Shown: positions 5,750-7,037 of the stretch, piece after piece
Layout: every line of letters begins with the position of its first letter
How positions within the stretch are numbered: the stretch's first letter is position 1
NCBI GenBank assembly: GCA_003505905.1
Contig: DNXM01000230.1
Span: 878 to 7,914 of the forward strand
Source of the DNA: Oscillospiraceae bacterium
Lineage (GTDB): Bacteria; Bacillota; Clostridia; Oscillospirales; Acutalibacteraceae
Length of the DNA: 7,037 bases
Reading direction: 5' to 3'
Made by a program: the position numbers and the translations under genes
The notes under the pieces: model-generated
The model's database searches: none
The model's input: only the letters and a program-made list of their open reading frames with translations
What the model was told of the DNA's origin: nothing

Positions 5750-7037
5750 ATGAAAATCAGTGAATTGTTATCGAATGCGGGCCTTTCGGTGAACGGAATT
5801 GCCGATGCCGAAGTCGGCTTTGTTACGGACGATTCCAGAAAGGTTCAGGCAGGCAGCGTGTTTGTCTGCATTACAGGCGCAAGATTTGACGGTCACTCCG
5901 CCGCACCGAAGGCGCAGGAGGACGGTGCCGTGCTTATCGTGTGCGAGCACGATGTCGGATGTAAAAATCAGCTCATCGTCGAAAATTCAAGAGCCGCTCT
6001 GTCGGTGCTCTGCGCCGCTTTTTTCGGGAACCCTGCCGAAAAGCTTCGTTTAGTCGGCGTGACCGGCACAAACGGCAAGACAACCACTTGCTTTTTGCTC
6101 AAGGAAATTTTTGAAGCAAACGGACACAAGACGGGCTTAATCGGTACGGTGAAAAACATGGTCGGCGAGGAAGAGTTTCCCGCCAACCTGACAACCCCCG
6201 ACCCGTTTGAATTGCAGTCGCTTTTCGCCAAAATGGCGGAGGCTCAATGCGAATTCTGTGTGATGGAGGTTTCTTCCCAAGCGCTTGCACAGGAGCGTGT
6301 TTGCGGGCTGCATTACGAGGCGGCGATTTTTACCAATTTGACACAGGACCACTTGGATTATCACGGTAATTTTGAAAATTATATTGCCGCCAAGCACAAG
6401 CTTTTTGAAATGTGCGACATCGCCGTGGTCAATTCGGACGATGAAGCCTACACCAAAATGTTGGAGGGCACATCCTGCAAGGCGGTTACTTTTTCGGCAA
6501 TGAATGATTTTGCCGACTATTCGGCAAAGAATATTGTTTATAAGACTGACGGCGTGGATTATTTTTTGGTCGGAATCGGACAGATTGAGCGCATTCGGAT
6601 GCAGATTCCGGGCGGATTCACGGTTTATAACTCCATGGGTGCGGCGGTATGCGCCGTGCTGCTGGGGATGCCGCTCAAAGAAGTGGCGGCGGCACTTTCG
6701 CAGGCAAAAGGTGTGCCCGGACGCATTGAGGTTGTGCCCACGCAGACGGATTATACCGTTATCATCGACTATGCACATTCTCCGGACGGATTGGAGAATA
6801 TTTTGGCGGCGTTGCGCAAAATCGCAAAGGCCCGCATTATTACCGTGTTTGGCTGCGGCGGTGACCGTGACCGAACAAAGCGCCCGAAAATGGGTAAAAT
6901 CGCATCGGATATGTCGGATTTTGTCGTCATAACCTCCGATAATCCACGCACCGAAAATCCCGAGGATATCGTGCGTGAGGTTGCACTCGGTGCGCAGGAA
7001 GCAAGGATTCCCGTTGTGACGGTGGTTGACCGCACAG
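5750..7037 (+). CDS. murE: UDP-MurNAc-tripeptide synthetase MurE (meso-diaminopimelate type), 3' end cut off by window edge
   Basis: The frame is open from ATG 5750 to the window end (429 codons plus one base). A complete MurE is about 480-500 residues, so the end of the C-terminal domain is missing. MurE is a cytoplasmic ATP-dependent ligase that adds the third residue to UDP-MurNAc-L-Ala-D-Glu. Motifs: N-terminal TDDSRKVQAGSVFV (26-39) for the UDP part; P-loop VTGTNGKTTT (104-113, Lys110); TTPDP (148-152); MEVSSQAL (172-179); FTNLTQDHLDYH (194-205); AAKHKLF (213-219) with Lys215 at the position of the carbamylated lysine; VPGRIE (322-327); DYAHSPDGL (340-348); GCGGDRDRTKRPKMG (368-382). DNPR (397-400) is the signature of the meso-DAP-specific enzymes, as opposed to L-lysine-adding ones. 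The Shine-Dalgarno is modest (AAAGGGA, 5738-5744). murF and mraY would be expected next. Confidence 0.96.
   Translation, partial: MKISELLSNAGLSVNGIADAEVGFVTDDSRKVQAGSVFVCITGARFDGHSAAPKAQEDGAVLIVCEHDVGCKNQLIVENSRAALSVLCAAFFGNPAEKLRLVGVTGTNGKTTTCFLLKEIFEANGHKTGLIGTVKNMVGEEEFPANLTTPDPFELQSLFAKMAEAQCEFCVMEVSSQALAQERVCGLHYEAAIFTNLTQDHLDYHGNFENYIAAKHKLFEMCDIAVVNSDDEAYTKMLEGTSCKAVTFSAMNDFADYSAKNIVYKTDGVDYFLVGIGQIERIRMQIPGGFTVYNSMGAAVCAVLLGMPLKEVAAALSQAKGVPGRIEVVPTQTDYTVIIDYAHSPDGLENILAALRKIAKARIITVFGCGGDRDRTKRPKMGKIASDMSDFVVITSDNPRTENPEDIVREVALGAQEARIPVVTVVDRT

Noticed and set aside
5733..5753. A six-codon mini-ORF whose TGA overlaps the murE ATG
   Set aside because: It has no ribosome binding site of its own and could easily arise by chance in a 17-nt gap. 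No sign of translational coupling beyond ordinary operon spacing.

Overview
The window looks like a chromosomal segment of a Gram-positive, probably clostridial (Firmicutes) bacterium. It carries the start of the division and cell-wall (dcw) cluster in the order mraZ, rsmH, ftsL, a class B penicillin-binding protein with PASTA domains, and murE. That order, the AGGAGG-type ribosome binding sites, GTG starts, PASTA repeats on the transpeptidase and the DNPR motif of MurE (meso-diaminopimelate peptidoglycan) fit a Clostridia member. The species cannot be read from the sequence. Base composition looks balanced, with no obvious foreign islands, insertion sequences, CRISPR arrays or tRNA/rRNA genes.

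Layout. Positions 1-1146 (minus strand) hold a secreted alpha/beta hydrolase related to the lecithin:cholesterol acyltransferase (LCAT) lipase family. It is cut by the window start, so its C-terminus is missing. It has its own sigma-A-type promoter (1184-1212). Positions 1213-1467 are a divergent intergenic region with a 16-bp imperfect inverted repeat (1255-1305), an AT-rich stretch, a near-consensus sigma-A promoter for mraZ (1374-1402) and a leader with three GGAGCG repeats spaced exactly 21 bp apart. Positions 1468-7037 (plus strand) are the dcw operon. Gene gaps are 17-19 nt, except for a 127-nt gap between ftsL and the PBP gene that contains two consecutive hairpins, the second resembling a weak intrinsic terminator. 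murE runs off the right edge.

How the genes work together. MraZ is a DNA-binding regulator that autoregulates dcw operons in studied bacteria. RsmH methylates 16S rRNA. FtsL is a membrane division protein that, in studied bacteria, works with partner division proteins and the septal transpeptidase. The PBP cross-links septal (or spore cortex) peptidoglycan, and MurE makes the tripeptide precursor in the cytoplasm. The hydrolase is transcribed away from the cluster and need not be functionally linked to it.

This is largely a conserved region. The parts worth a second look are regulatory: the 21-bp-phased leader repeats, the tandem hairpins before the PBP gene and the intergenic inverted repeat. 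The poorly characterised secreted hydrolase is also of interest.
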